DNA of 9,641 bases, taken from positions 1-9,641 of the forward strand of contig CAMLEX010000134.1 in assembly GCA_946479055.1 (NCBI GenBank). The letters run 5' to 3'. Source of the stretch: an uncultured Bacteroidota bacterium. Lineage in GTDB: Bacteria > Bacteroidota > Bacteroidia > Chitinophagales > Chitinophagaceae. Below, in pieces: positions 1-6,428 of the stretch (the first letter of the stretch is position 1; each line of letters starts with the position of its first letter). Both the position numbers and the translations under genes were made by a program. The notes below the pieces were generated by a model. The model was not told where the DNA came from and made no database searches. It saw nothing but the letters and a program-made list of their open reading frames with translations.

Positions 1-190
1 CCTGTAAATTATTCAACCATCCGATCCTTTCCGCCGTGTTTTCAAAAAGAAGGTCAATGCAGGCATCAATCGGTTTGCCTGGAACATAGTCAGCGGGTGC
101 CTGTATGTATGTTAATTGTATAACATCTTTTGCAGTATGAGAGAATAATTCATCTTTTATTTCGTCATTAGCAATCACCAGCACATTCAT
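1..190 (-). CDS. Hypothetical protein, N-terminal fragment cut by the window edge
   Basis: An open frame begins with ATG at 190 on the minus strand and stays open for 63 codons to the left edge. The protein begins MNVLVIANDEIKDELF, a hydrophobic first strand as in Rossmann-like or other alpha/beta folds. The rest is mixed polar sequence (for example ADYVPGKPIDACIDLLFE, then ERIGWLNNLQ). There is no signal peptide, membrane segment or complete catalytic motif in the visible part, and I do not recognise the family. It is divergent from ridA with 66 nt between the two starts. Coding is supported by the uninterrupted frame, the codon choice and the position of the start in the divergent gap. A small nucleotide-binding or dehydrogenase-like protein is possible, but the fragment is too short to decide. 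Confidence 0.6.
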   Translation of the reverse strand, partial: MNVLVIANDEIKDELFSHTAKDVIQLTYIQAPADYVPGKPIDACIDLLFENTAERIGWLNNLQ

Positions 191-199
191 AGACTATTT

Positions 200-230
200 T
201 TTGCAAAGAAAGTGCATAAAGCTATATTCG
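200..230 (+). promoter_or_regulatory. Candidate Bacteroidota-type promoter of ridA
   Basis: TTTG at 200-203 is followed after 19 nt by TATATTCG at 223-230. This matches the Bacteroidota pattern TTTG-N19-TAnnTTTG with one mismatch in the -7 element. Transcription would start around 236-238, leaving a leader of about 20 nt before the ridA ATG at 257. There is no Shine-Dalgarno sequence, only A-rich bases before the start, which is normal for this phylum. The call rests on spacing and sequence only. Confidence 0.4.
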
Positions 231-256
231 CTATGGCAAATTTTTAAAGAAATAAT

Positions 257-637
257 ATGGATAGAATAATAATCAGAACAGAAAAAGCACCCGCTCCAAT
301 TGGACCTTATAATCAGGGGGTACTGGCAGGAGATACATTATATATTTCCGGCCAGATAAGTATTGACCCGGTAACAGGGCAGCTAAAGAAAAAAGATATC
401 CAGGAAGAGACACACCAGGTGATGCAAAATCTGAAAGCCATTTTGGTGGCTGCCAACATGGGCTTTAATCATGTAGTGAAAGCAACCATTTTTATCATGG
501 ATATGCAACAGTTTAGCGAGATCAATGAAGTTTATGGAAAATATTTTGAAGGCGATTTTCCTGCAAGAGAGACAATACAGGTAGCTGCATTGCCTAAATC
601 TGTGAATGTGGAAATAAGTATGATCGCTGTGAAGTAA
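257..637 (+). CDS. ridA: RidA family enamine/imine deaminase
   Basis: This is a complete 126-residue protein, the usual length of the RidA/YjgF/UK114 family. Family members hydrolyse reactive enamine/imine intermediates such as 2-aminoacrylate, released by PLP-dependent enzymes such as threonine dehydratase, to the keto acid and ammonia, and so protect other PLP enzymes. They act as cytoplasmic trimers with active sites between subunits. Family marks are APAPIGPYNQG at 11-21 (with Y18), YISGQISIDP at 29-38, FPARETIQVAALP at 101-113, and VEIS near the C-terminus. R104 corresponds to the arginine that binds the substrate carboxylate, and E119 to the conserved acidic residue. E105 sits where many members have a small residue. 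The ATG at 257 gives the standard family N-terminus. No operon partner is apparent: the next gene starts 210 nt downstream after a repeat-bearing gap. Confidence 0.95.
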   Translation: MDRIIIRTEKAPAPIGPYNQGVLAGDTLYISGQISIDPVTGQLKKKDIQEETHQVMQNLKAILVAANMGFNHVVKATIFIMDMQQFSEINEVYGKYFEGDFPARETIQVAALPKSVNVEISMIAVK

Positions 638-640
638 ATG

Positions 641-668
641 TTTGAAGTTTGAGGTTCGGGGTTTGAAG
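641..668 (+). repeat. Tandem 7-base repeat tract, four units (TTTGARG type)
   Basis: Four 7-base units run head to tail just after the ridA stop: TTTGAAG (641-647), TTTGAGG (648-654), TTCGGGG (655-661) and TTTGAAG (662-668). Units 1, 2 and 4 begin TTTG and unit 3 begins TTCG. A degenerate inverted copy with the same unit order lies at 807-834. Together they bracket a gap of about 140 nt. The function is unknown. I see no ORF or recognisable terminator in this gap. Confidence 0.7.
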
Positions 669-731
669 TTGTCCTGAATTTTAAAAATGATTCATAGGGC
701 AATAATTAAGCAGTTATTCAAGTTCAGACGA

Positions 732-762
732 TTGGTTTTATAACATATCTTCAAAAATTTTG
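732..762 (+). promoter_or_regulatory. Weak candidate promoter for the metallophosphoesterase gene
   Basis: TTG at 732-734 is followed after 20 nt by AAATTTTG at 755-762, one mismatch from TAnnTTTG. Transcription would start near 769 and give a leader of about 80 nt containing the inverted heptamer tract at 807-834. The surrounding sequence is very AT-rich, so a chance match is likely enough to keep confidence low. Confidence 0.22.
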
Positions 763-806
763 TTTATAAAAAACGACAATATAAAGCTAAGGAGCTTTTC
801 CAATAA

Positions 807-834
807 TCTCAAACCTCGAATTTCAAACCCCAAA
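807..834 (-). repeat. Tandem 7-base repeat tract, four units, inverted relative to 641-668
   Basis: Read on the minus strand the units are TTTGGGG (834-828), TTTGAAA (827-821), TTCGAGG (820-814) and TTTGAGA (813-807). The TTCG variant is again the third unit, as in the tract at 641-668. Aligned antiparallel, the two tracts match at about 21 of 28 positions, so they could form a long imperfect stem around a loop of about 140 nt. This tract ends 13 nt before the phosphoesterase ATG. Confidence 0.65.
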
Positions 835-847
835 TTGCCTCTGCTTC

Positions 848-1942
848 ATGCGACGGTTTCTTCGTTATATATTATTAAAGCCGGTATTATGGGCTGCGGG
901 GAAATTTTCTTCCAGGCCAGAGAGACAAAGAATATTTCCGGCACTTGATAAATTGTATGAGGATATTGTTCAGCATCCGGGTAAAAAAGGCATTGTTATT
1001 CCTTTCGACGAGCATGCCGGAAAGTTTATCATTTTTTCAGATCAGCATAAGGGTGGCCGGGATGGAGCTGATGATTTTGCATTGGCAGAAACCAATTACC
1101 TGGCTGCATTAGAATATTACAACACCAACCATTTTTCCCTCGTATGCCTGGGCGATTGCGAAGAGTTATGGGAAAATACATTAGGAAAGGTAAAAGATAG
1201 TTACCCAAAAACCTTTGAAGCCGAAAAAAAATTTATTGAAAGAAAATCTTTTGTAAAGATCCTGGGCAACCATGATTTGTATTGGGGTAATGATCCATTT
1301 GCCTGGTGGCAGTTAAAAAAAATTTATGGAGAGGAGGTGAAAATTTATGAAGCTGTGGTGTTGGCTGTAAGTATTGCCGGCCGGCCTTTCCGGATTTTCT
1401 GTACACATGGCCACCAGGGCGATGCACAAAGTGATGGCAACTGGTTCAGTAAGTTCTTTGTAGCCAGGATCTGGGCGCCTTTCCAGGCTTATTTGCGCAT
1501 CAATCCTAATACGGCAGCTTATAATAATGAGAAAAAATCATTGCATAACGAGATCATGTACGAGTGGTCGGCGGTTCAAAAAGATACATTATTAATAACA
1601 GGGCATACACATCAGCCTGTGTTTGTTTCGCTGACACATATTGAAAGATTGTACAGGGAATTGCAAGCTGCTAAATTAAAGAATGACCTTGTTTCAATGG
1701 AGCAGGTAAAAAAAGAGATACGCAAAAGAGAGAAAGAATTTGCAGCTGTAGCGATAGATTATCTCACGATGAAGCCATCTTATTTTAACAGCGGTTGTTG
1801 TTGTTTTATTGATGGAGACATTACAGGAATTGAAATAGAAGATGGAAAAATCCGTCTTATTAAATGGACTTTGGAAAATGAAGTTCCGCAAAGACAGTTG
1901 CTGGAGGAAATTTCGCTGGCGGATTTAGCGAAAAGATTATAG
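848..1942 (+). CDS. Calcineurin-like metallophosphoesterase
   Basis: This 364-residue protein belongs to the two-metal calcineurin-like phosphoesterase superfamily, which hydrolyses phosphomono- or diesters. All core motifs appear in order: SDQH (D65, H67), LGD (D103), GNHD (140-143), THGH (H187, H189) and GHTH (252-255). A charged, probably coiled-coil helix at about 265-299 (rich in E, K, R, L) separates the last metal motif from a C-terminal strand region carrying NSGCCCF with three adjacent cysteines (317-319). The N-terminus (MRRFLRYILLKP) is basic and hydrophobic and may touch the membrane, but it is not a clear signal peptide. The substrate is not evident. UDP-diacylglucosamine pyrophosphatase (LpxH) is a shorter relative, and the extra helix argues against that assignment. 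No Shine-Dalgarno sequence precedes the ATG. The gene converges on the M1 peptidase gene. Confidence 0.88.
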   Translation: MRRFLRYILLKPVLWAAGKFSSRPERQRIFPALDKLYEDIVQHPGKKGIVIPFDEHAGKFIIFSDQHKGGRDGADDFALAETNYLAALEYYNTNHFSLVCLGDCEELWENTLGKVKDSYPKTFEAEKKFIERKSFVKILGNHDLYWGNDPFAWWQLKKIYGEEVKIYEAVVLAVSIAGRPFRIFCTHGHQGDAQSDGNWFSKFFVARIWAPFQAYLRINPNTAAYNNEKKSLHNEIMYEWSAVQKDTLLITGHTHQPVFVSLTHIERLYRELQAAKLKNDLVSMEQVKKEIRKREKEFAAVAIDYLTMKPSYFNSGCCCFIDGDITGIEIEDGKIRLIKWTLENEVPQRQLLEEISLADLAKRL

Positions 1943-1983
1943 ATGCTTTTTTAATAAAGAAAATGGTAATGTATTCCGCAGAA

Positions 1984-2017
1984 AAAACCCTCTCAATATG
2001 AAAGGGTTTTGTTTCTA
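1984..2017. terminator. Bidirectional hairpin terminator between convergent genes
   Basis: AAAACCCT at 1984-1991 pairs perfectly with AGGGTTTT at 2003-2010 around an 11-nt loop. The stem can extend inward by a TC/GA pair after one mismatch. T-rich sequence follows on the plus strand (to about 2022), and A-rich sequence precedes it (1982-1987), which reads as a T tract on the minus strand. It lies 41 nt after the phosphoesterase stop and 10 nt after the M1 peptidase stop, the right place to end both transcripts. Confidence 0.75.
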
Positions 2018-2020
2018 TTT

Positions 2021-3982
2021 TTAAAAGGCTTTTTTCCATTTATTATTATCCCTGTTCCAATCCGGTAATTTTTTCTCAGGATCAAGGATCACTTCTTTTA
2101 TTTCACTGGTGGTGGGTACGCCGAAAGTCCATTCTGCCCCACGTTGCCATACTTCTACCGGCAGATTGATGGTGTGTTCTTTACCATTGGCTTCTTTTAC
2201 CAATACCGCTACAGGCATTGGCATTTTTTCCAAATTTTCCAATGTAATATCCGCACCATTTTCAGGAATATTTTTTACATATTTAACCGCTTTTACCGAT
2301 TGATCCAGTTTCCAGGTATTTAATACCCAGGCCCGCCAGAACCAGTCAAGATCTTCACCCGCTACATTTTCTATTGTATGAAAAAAGTCCCAGGGTGTAG
2401 GATGTTTAAATGCCCAGCGATTGATATATTCCTTAAATGCAGCATCAAAACGTTCAGGCGTTAACACTGATTCACGCAAAGCATGTAACATCATCGAAGG
2501 TTTCATATAAGCGGCTACACCCAGGTTTTCCTGTTGTACCACATCCGGTGTGTTATACAGACCATCCATCTTATCGCCAAACGTATATTTGATCATGAAA
2601 GAAGATGAAGGATCATCAAAAAAACTTTGCTGTTTGAATTCTCCTTTATTAAATGCTTCAGTAGAAAGATCATTAATAAAAGTATTGAAGCCTTCATCCA
2701 TCCAGGCATATTTTCTTTCATTGCTACCTACGATCATGGGAAACCAGGTATGACCGAATTCATGATCAGTAACGTCCCAAAGACTACTGCCTGTTGATGA
2801 ATAACTACAAAAAACAATACCCGGATATTCCATACCGCCAACAATACCTGCTACGTTGACGGCAGCAGGATAAGGATATTCAAACCATTTATCAGAATAA
2901 TGTTCGATAGATCCCTTTACCATTTCTGTAGAACGACGCCAGTCATTTCCTTTTTTATCTTTTGTACTTTCAACAGGATAGGCACTGATAGCCAATGATT
3001 TTTTTCCACTGGGTAAATTGATCTTGGCCGCATCCAGTATAAATGCTTTGGATGCTCCCCATGCTACATCCCTGGTATTTTGAATTTTAAATTTCCAGGT
3101 AGAATTTCCTTTTTTGGCCTGAGTTTTTTTATCGGTAATATCTTTTTCGCTGCGGATCACAACCGTTTTATCACTGCCTTTTGCTTCGTTATATCTTTTT
3201 AACTGATCAGCTGTAAAGCATTCCTGCGGATTGAGCAATTCACCCGAACCCACTACAATTATATCCGATGGAGCCGTAACATTAAATGCTATATCTCCAT
3301 ATTCCAGGTAAAACTCTCCGGCACCGAGATAAGGCAATACATTCCATCCCTGTATATCATCATAAACGCAAAGACGAGGGAACCATTGAGCTATTTCATA
3401 TACCCAACCATTTTTTGTACTCAATCTTCCCATACGGTCGGTTCCATACTGAGGAACTTCGAATTCAAACTGGATAGAAAGTTTTACTTTGTCTCCTGCT
3501 GATTTCAATACATTCTGCAACCAAACCTGCATTCGGGTATCTGTTATTGTATATTTTGGTGCATAAGATTTTCCATTATATTCTGCAGAAACCGATTTGA
3601 TTACATCGCCTTCGGTAAAGCCACCATTGGCCCAGCGGCCCCCTGCTTCCGTAGTAGTAGCAGAACCGCGGGAATCTTTTTTATAGATATTCTGATCCAA
3701 TTGTAACCACAAAAATTTCAGGTTGTCGGGACTATTATTAGTGTAAGTGATGGAAACATTGCCGCTGATACTATGCTTCGAGGTATCTAATGTGCAGTTG
3801 ATGTTGTAGTCTGCACGGTTTTGCCAATACTTTGGTCCCGGTTCGCCACTGGAACTGCGAAACTCATTGCCGGGATAAGGATAAAACTGAGGGTTAAATG
3901 CTTCTTTCGCATCATAATTGGATTGAGCAAAAGAACAAATTGTTGCCAGAACAACAATAATGCTGAAAACGAATTTTTTCAT
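2021..3982 (-). CDS. Secreted M1-family metallopeptidase (gluzincin aminopeptidase-like)
   Basis: This 653-residue zinc peptidase cleaves N-terminal residues from peptides, by family analogy. The start is the ATG at 3982, because it gives a clean Sec signal peptide: MKK, a hydrophobic run FVFSIIVVLATICSF, then AQ/SN near residue 20. A TTG seven codons upstream would spoil this. The zinc site is HEFGH at 407-411 (ligands H407 and H411, catalytic E408) with E430 in WMDEG as third ligand, the exact HExxH-x18-E spacing of M1. The exopeptidase motif, GAMEN in classical members, is GGMEYPG (382-388). Y492 in AAYMKPSMMLHAL fits the transition-state tyrosine. An N-terminal beta-rich domain precedes the catalytic part, and a short beta-rich tail follows. 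No lipobox cysteine or C-terminal sorting domain is seen, so a periplasmic location is likely. It lies 186 nt downstream of the murU-like gene on the same strand. No convincing promoter was found. Confidence 0.92.
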   Translation of the reverse strand: MKKFVFSIIVVLATICSFAQSNYDAKEAFNPQFYPYPGNEFRSSSGEPGPKYWQNRADYNINCTLDTSKHSISGNVSITYTNNSPDNLKFLWLQLDQNIYKKDSRGSATTTEAGGRWANGGFTEGDVIKSVSAEYNGKSYAPKYTITDTRMQVWLQNVLKSAGDKVKLSIQFEFEVPQYGTDRMGRLSTKNGWVYEIAQWFPRLCVYDDIQGWNVLPYLGAGEFYLEYGDIAFNVTAPSDIIVVGSGELLNPQECFTADQLKRYNEAKGSDKTVVIRSEKDITDKKTQAKKGNSTWKFKIQNTRDVAWGASKAFILDAAKINLPSGKKSLAISAYPVESTKDKKGNDWRRSTEMVKGSIEHYSDKWFEYPYPAAVNVAGIVGGMEYPGIVFCSYSSTGSSLWDVTDHEFGHTWFPMIVGSNERKYAWMDEGFNTFINDLSTEAFNKGEFKQQSFFDDPSSSFMIKYTFGDKMDGLYNTPDVVQQENLGVAAYMKPSMMLHALRESVLTPERFDAAFKEYINRWAFKHPTPWDFFHTIENVAGEDLDWFWRAWVLNTWKLDQSVKAVKYVKNIPENGADITLENLEKMPMPVAVLVKEANGKEHTINLPVEVWQRGAEWTFGVPTTSEIKEVILDPEKKLPDWNRDNNKWKKAF

Positions 3983-4092
3983 GTCGGGATTATTTTTGAA
4001 CAAGCCGGAAAGTTAAATCAAATGAAGACAGCGGAATTACCGTTGGTGTGGTATTTAGAAATATTTATAAAAAATAACGATGAGTGGTTTTG

Positions 4093-4124
4093 GGAATGTG
4101 GAAATGTGGAGATGTGGAAATGCG
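4093..4124. repeat. Tandem 8-base repeat tract, four units (GAAATGTG type)
   Basis: Four consecutive 8-base units fill this stretch: GGAATGTG (4093-4100), GAAATGTG (4101-4108), GAGATGTG (4109-4116) and GAAATGCG (4117-4124). It sits in the 186-nt gap between the murU-like gene and the M1 peptidase gene, both on the minus strand. The rest of the gap (3983-4092 and 4125-4168) shows no gene, no clear hairpin terminator and no good promoter match. Confidence 0.7.
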
Positions 4125-4168
4125 TGCCTGCGACTAAAGTTTGCAAAATGGTTTACTTTATGCATTAA

Positions 4169-4885
4169 CTATTGGAATAAAGACTCTGCCACAGCTATAC
4201 TTTCCGTTTTGCCTACATCTACCCATTTATCGCCGGTATGATCATAACCCAGAATAGTATCTTGTTTCGCCAGTTCAAGGTACAAATCGGTCAGGGAAAA
4301 TTTTCCGTTAAATGGCATTAGCCGAAAAACATCGTATTCAAAAACGACTACACAGCTATAAGCTTTTTGAACAAGACCCGGTTTTTCGATGGAGATGCGT
4401 TGTTCACCGGTAGTATTGTTTATCCATCCGCAAAGGCGATCATTTTCATCAAACAGAAAATTACGGGAAGTTTTTCTTTGGGTAACACCAAATGAGATCA
4501 GGGATTTTTTTTCTTCGTGAAAGGCGATGAGTTTATTAATGTCAAGATCGGTCAGGATATCAGCATTGCAGGTAATAAATTTTTCGCCGGGAGTAAATAA
4601 ATCTTTTGCTTTTAATAAACCCCCACCTGTTTCCAGTACTTCATTTGTTTCATCACTGATTATAATATTACTTCCCCAACCATTATTTTCTTTTACTACT
4701 TCAATGATCTGGTCGGCAAAATGATGAACATTTACAATTATATCCCTGATACCATATTTTGCCAGGTATTCAATATTGTGTTGCAATAAAGGCTTACCAT
4801 TTATTTCAGCAAGAGCTTTTGGGTGTTTATCTGTCCAGGGCTTGAATCGTGTGCCAAGACCGGCACTGAATATCATTGCTTTCAT
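4169..4885 (-). CDS. MurU-like sugar-1-phosphate nucleotidylyltransferase
   Basis: This 238-residue nucleotidyltransferase resembles Pseudomonas MurU, which joins N-acetylmuramate-1-phosphate and UTP into UDP-MurNAc, a recycling route that bypasses de novo synthesis and fosfomycin's target. Visible marks are the nucleotide loop GLGTRFKPWTDKHPKAL (9-25; GxGTR with K23), ETGGG at 85-89, the metal-binding aspartate in CNADI (D109; NGD in many relatives), and WVDVGKTE at 221-228 with the second metal aspartate D223. The C-terminal AESLF also resembles MurU. The start is the ATG at 4885. It shares one base with the stop of the kinase gene (TAATG) and puts the nucleotide loop at the family's usual distance. 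A TTG 12 codons upstream would add a basic extension overlapping that gene. Other sugar-1-phosphate substrates (GlcNAc-1-P, heptose-1-P) cannot be excluded from sequence alone; the kinase partner favours the MurNAc/GlcNAc route. Confidence 0.85.
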   Translation of the reverse strand: MKAMIFSAGLGTRFKPWTDKHPKALAEINGKPLLQHNIEYLAKYGIRDIIVNVHHFADQIIEVVKENNGWGSNIIISDETNEVLETGGGLLKAKDLFTPGEKFITCNADILTDLDINKLIAFHEEKKSLISFGVTQRKTSRNFLFDENDRLCGWINNTTGEQRISIEKPGLVQKAYSCVVVFEYDVFRLMPFNGKFSLTDLYLELAKQDTILGYDHTGDKWVDVGKTESIAVAESLFQ

Positions 4886-6357
4886 TAGTTTTCTTTTGCT
4901 GCGGGAAGTTCGTTTATCCAATTTTTGGGATCCTGGACCATGTGATTCAAGTCTATTTTTACTTTAAACTTATTTTTTAAATGCCTTGCCAATGCATCAG
5001 CAGCGTATACGCTACGGTGTTGCCCACCGGTACAGCCAAAACATATTGAAAGGCTTTCAAAATCACGTTTGATATAATCTTCCACTGATATATCTACAAT
5101 ATCAAATACACTATTCAGGAATTCCGTCATTTTCGTTTGCTGTTCCAAAAAGTCTTTCACTTCCTTATCCCGTCCCGTTTTGGTTTTCATACTTTCTATC
5201 CGTCCGGGATTTAAAATACCACGGCAATCAAAAACAAAACCACCGCCGTTACCGCTATCATCTGCTGGTAAACCATTGCGGTAAGAAAAGCTTTTTATTT
5301 TCACAGTCAAGGGCGTTTTTTCTGTTGCCTGCACCGGGGCAAACTGCTGAATGATCTCATCGGCTACACAAAGATTCAGCACCCTGCTAAACTCTGGTAC
5401 TACAATTCCCAGGCTTTTGTGCTGAAAGAATTCTTTCAGATTTTTTAATGCTAAAGGAATACTGGTCAAAAACTGAGCCTTGCGTTCAAATAAGCCACGA
5501 AACCCATAAGCACCTAATACCTGCAGCAGCCTGATCAATACATAACCATTATACTGGCTTTGAAACATATTCCTGTTTACACTTTGCCCAATAGTATTTT
5601 CAAATGCATCAATATAATCTTCCAGCAGACCATATTTCCACTCATCCGGAAGATTAGCTCTTGCCTGCCATAGCATACTGGCCACGTCATATTGCGGGGC
5701 GCCTTTCATACCGCCCTGGTAATCGATAAAATGAACACTGTTGTCTTCTTTCACCATGATGTTCCGGCTTTGAAAATCACGAAACATAAAGTATTTGTAT
5801 TCGGTATGGGTAAGGTAATTGCTCAGTGCTTCAAAATCATCAATAAGTTTTTGCTTGTCATAAGGCTTGCGCAAAGCATCAAGGAAATAATACTTGAAAT
5901 ACAGCAGGTCGGCCATGATCGCCTGTTTGCCAAATTCTTTATTGGTAAGACATTGATCGTAATCCAAATCTTTGTCGCCATTTACCTGCAGCCTGGCCAA
6001 TTCTTCCAGGCTTTTTTTAAAAAGGTCATAAACAGGTTGTGTGAAGCCACCCACTTCCAGTTTGTTTAATAAAGACACATCCCCAAAATCTTCCTGCAGG
6101 TAATATTGTTTATCATCACTGATAGCAAGAATTTTTGGAGTCGCCAGTTCTTTTTCACGAAATTGTTCGGAGAAATAAAAAAAAGCTTCATTTTCCTTCA
6201 CATTGGCGCCATAGGTACCAATTACAGAAATATTATTGTCATACAGGCGGAAATAGCGTCGTTCGCTACCCGATTGTGGCAATACGTCGAGCGAAACAGG
6301 TTCTTTCCCTTTCCATTTTATAAATAATTCACGGATAGTTTCTGTAATATTCTGCAT
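4885..6357 (-). CDS. AmgK-like sugar kinase fused to RapZ C-terminal domain
   Basis: This 490-residue two-domain protein has an APH/choline-kinase-type kinase of the AmgK group at about 1-325. AmgK phosphorylates the anomeric hydroxyl of MurNAc and GlcNAc. Kinase marks are SGSERRYFRL (29-38), RDFQSRN (R193, catalytic D194, N199) and IDYQGG (metal-binding D212) followed by PQYDVASMLW. The usual HRD histidine is F192. Residues about 350-475 match the RapZ C-terminal domain: FDCRGILNPGR (376-386), TGRDKEVKDFL (394-404) and FGCTGGQHRSV (440-450). In enterobacterial RapZ this domain binds RNA and glucosamine-6-phosphate. The RapZ N-terminal P-loop NTPase is absent, the kinase taking its place. I prefer the ATG at 6357 because a strong promoter match lies just upstream (6363-6393); an in-frame ATG at 6387 would add ten residues with no family likeness. 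It is translationally coupled to the murU-like gene. The function is inferred from the family and the pairing. Confidence 0.87.
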   Translation of the reverse strand: MQNITETIRELFIKWKGKEPVSLDVLPQSGSERRYFRLYDNNISVIGTYGANVKENEAFFYFSEQFREKELATPKILAISDDKQYYLQEDFGDVSLLNKLEVGGFTQPVYDLFKKSLEELARLQVNGDKDLDYDQCLTNKEFGKQAIMADLLYFKYYFLDALRKPYDKQKLIDDFEALSNYLTHTEYKYFMFRDFQSRNIMVKEDNSVHFIDYQGGMKGAPQYDVASMLWQARANLPDEWKYGLLEDYIDAFENTIGQSVNRNMFQSQYNGYVLIRLLQVLGAYGFRGLFERKAQFLTSIPLALKNLKEFFQHKSLGIVVPEFSRVLNLCVADEIIQQFAPVQATEKTPLTVKIKSFSYRNGLPADDSGNGGGFVFDCRGILNPGRIESMKTKTGRDKEVKDFLEQQTKMTEFLNSVFDIVDISVEDYIKRDFESLSICFGCTGGQHRSVYAADALARHLKNKFKVKIDLNHMVQDPKNWINELPAAKEN

Positions 6358-6362
6358 AGCCT

Positions 6363-6393
6363 CAAATGTAGGGAAATGATCGCCCATCAACAA
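6363..6393 (-). promoter_or_regulatory. Candidate promoter of the kinase/murU-like operon, near-leaderless
   Basis: On the minus strand TACATTTG (6370-6363) is a perfect match to TAnnTTTG. TTG lies upstream at 6393-6391 (20-nt spacing) or 6390-6388 (17 nt). The -7 box ends only 5 nt before the ATG at 6357, so the transcript would have almost no leader. It also lies inside any longer reading frame starting at 6387 or 6393, which supports 6357 as the true start. Confidence 0.5.
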
Positions 6394-6420
6394 GACTAAC
6401 AGTCATTAGCTTTTTACAAC

Positions 6421-6428
6421 TAAATTTG
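6421..6428 (+). promoter_or_regulatory. Candidate -7 element of the icmF-type mutase gene
   Basis: TAAATTTG is a perfect match to the Bacteroidota -7 consensus TAnnTTTG, 23 nt before the ATG at 6452. Transcription would start near 6434 with a leader of about 18 nt. No good TTTG lies at the expected -33 distance, so the promoter is only half supported. The gap is too short for a cobalamin riboswitch. Confidence 0.4.

Noticed and set aside
674..720. Terminator after ridA
   Set aside because: Only weak 5-bp AT-only pairings (TGAAT/ATTCA, AATAA/TTATT) without a T run; not convincing.
641..834. CRISPR array
   Set aside because: Units are 7 bases in direct contact, with no spacers and no cas genes.
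760..948. Short plus-strand frame starting in the 638-847 gap
   Set aside because: It overlaps the phosphoesterase start in another frame, runs through the inverted heptamer tract and has no family likeness.
4014..4025. Promoter -7 element for the M1 peptidase gene
   Set aside because: TTCATTTG on the minus strand has one mismatch to TAnnTTTG, but no TTG lies at the expected upstream distance.
3821..4168. Plus-strand frame of 115 codons
   Set aside because: Most of it is antisense to the N-terminal and signal-peptide coding part of the M1 peptidase. Its tail only translates the 8-base repeat tract; no motif or start context.
5692..6069. Plus-strand frame of 125 codons
   Set aside because: Lies wholly antisense to the kinase domain of the kinase-RapZ gene, whose motifs are unmistakable; no recognisable domain.
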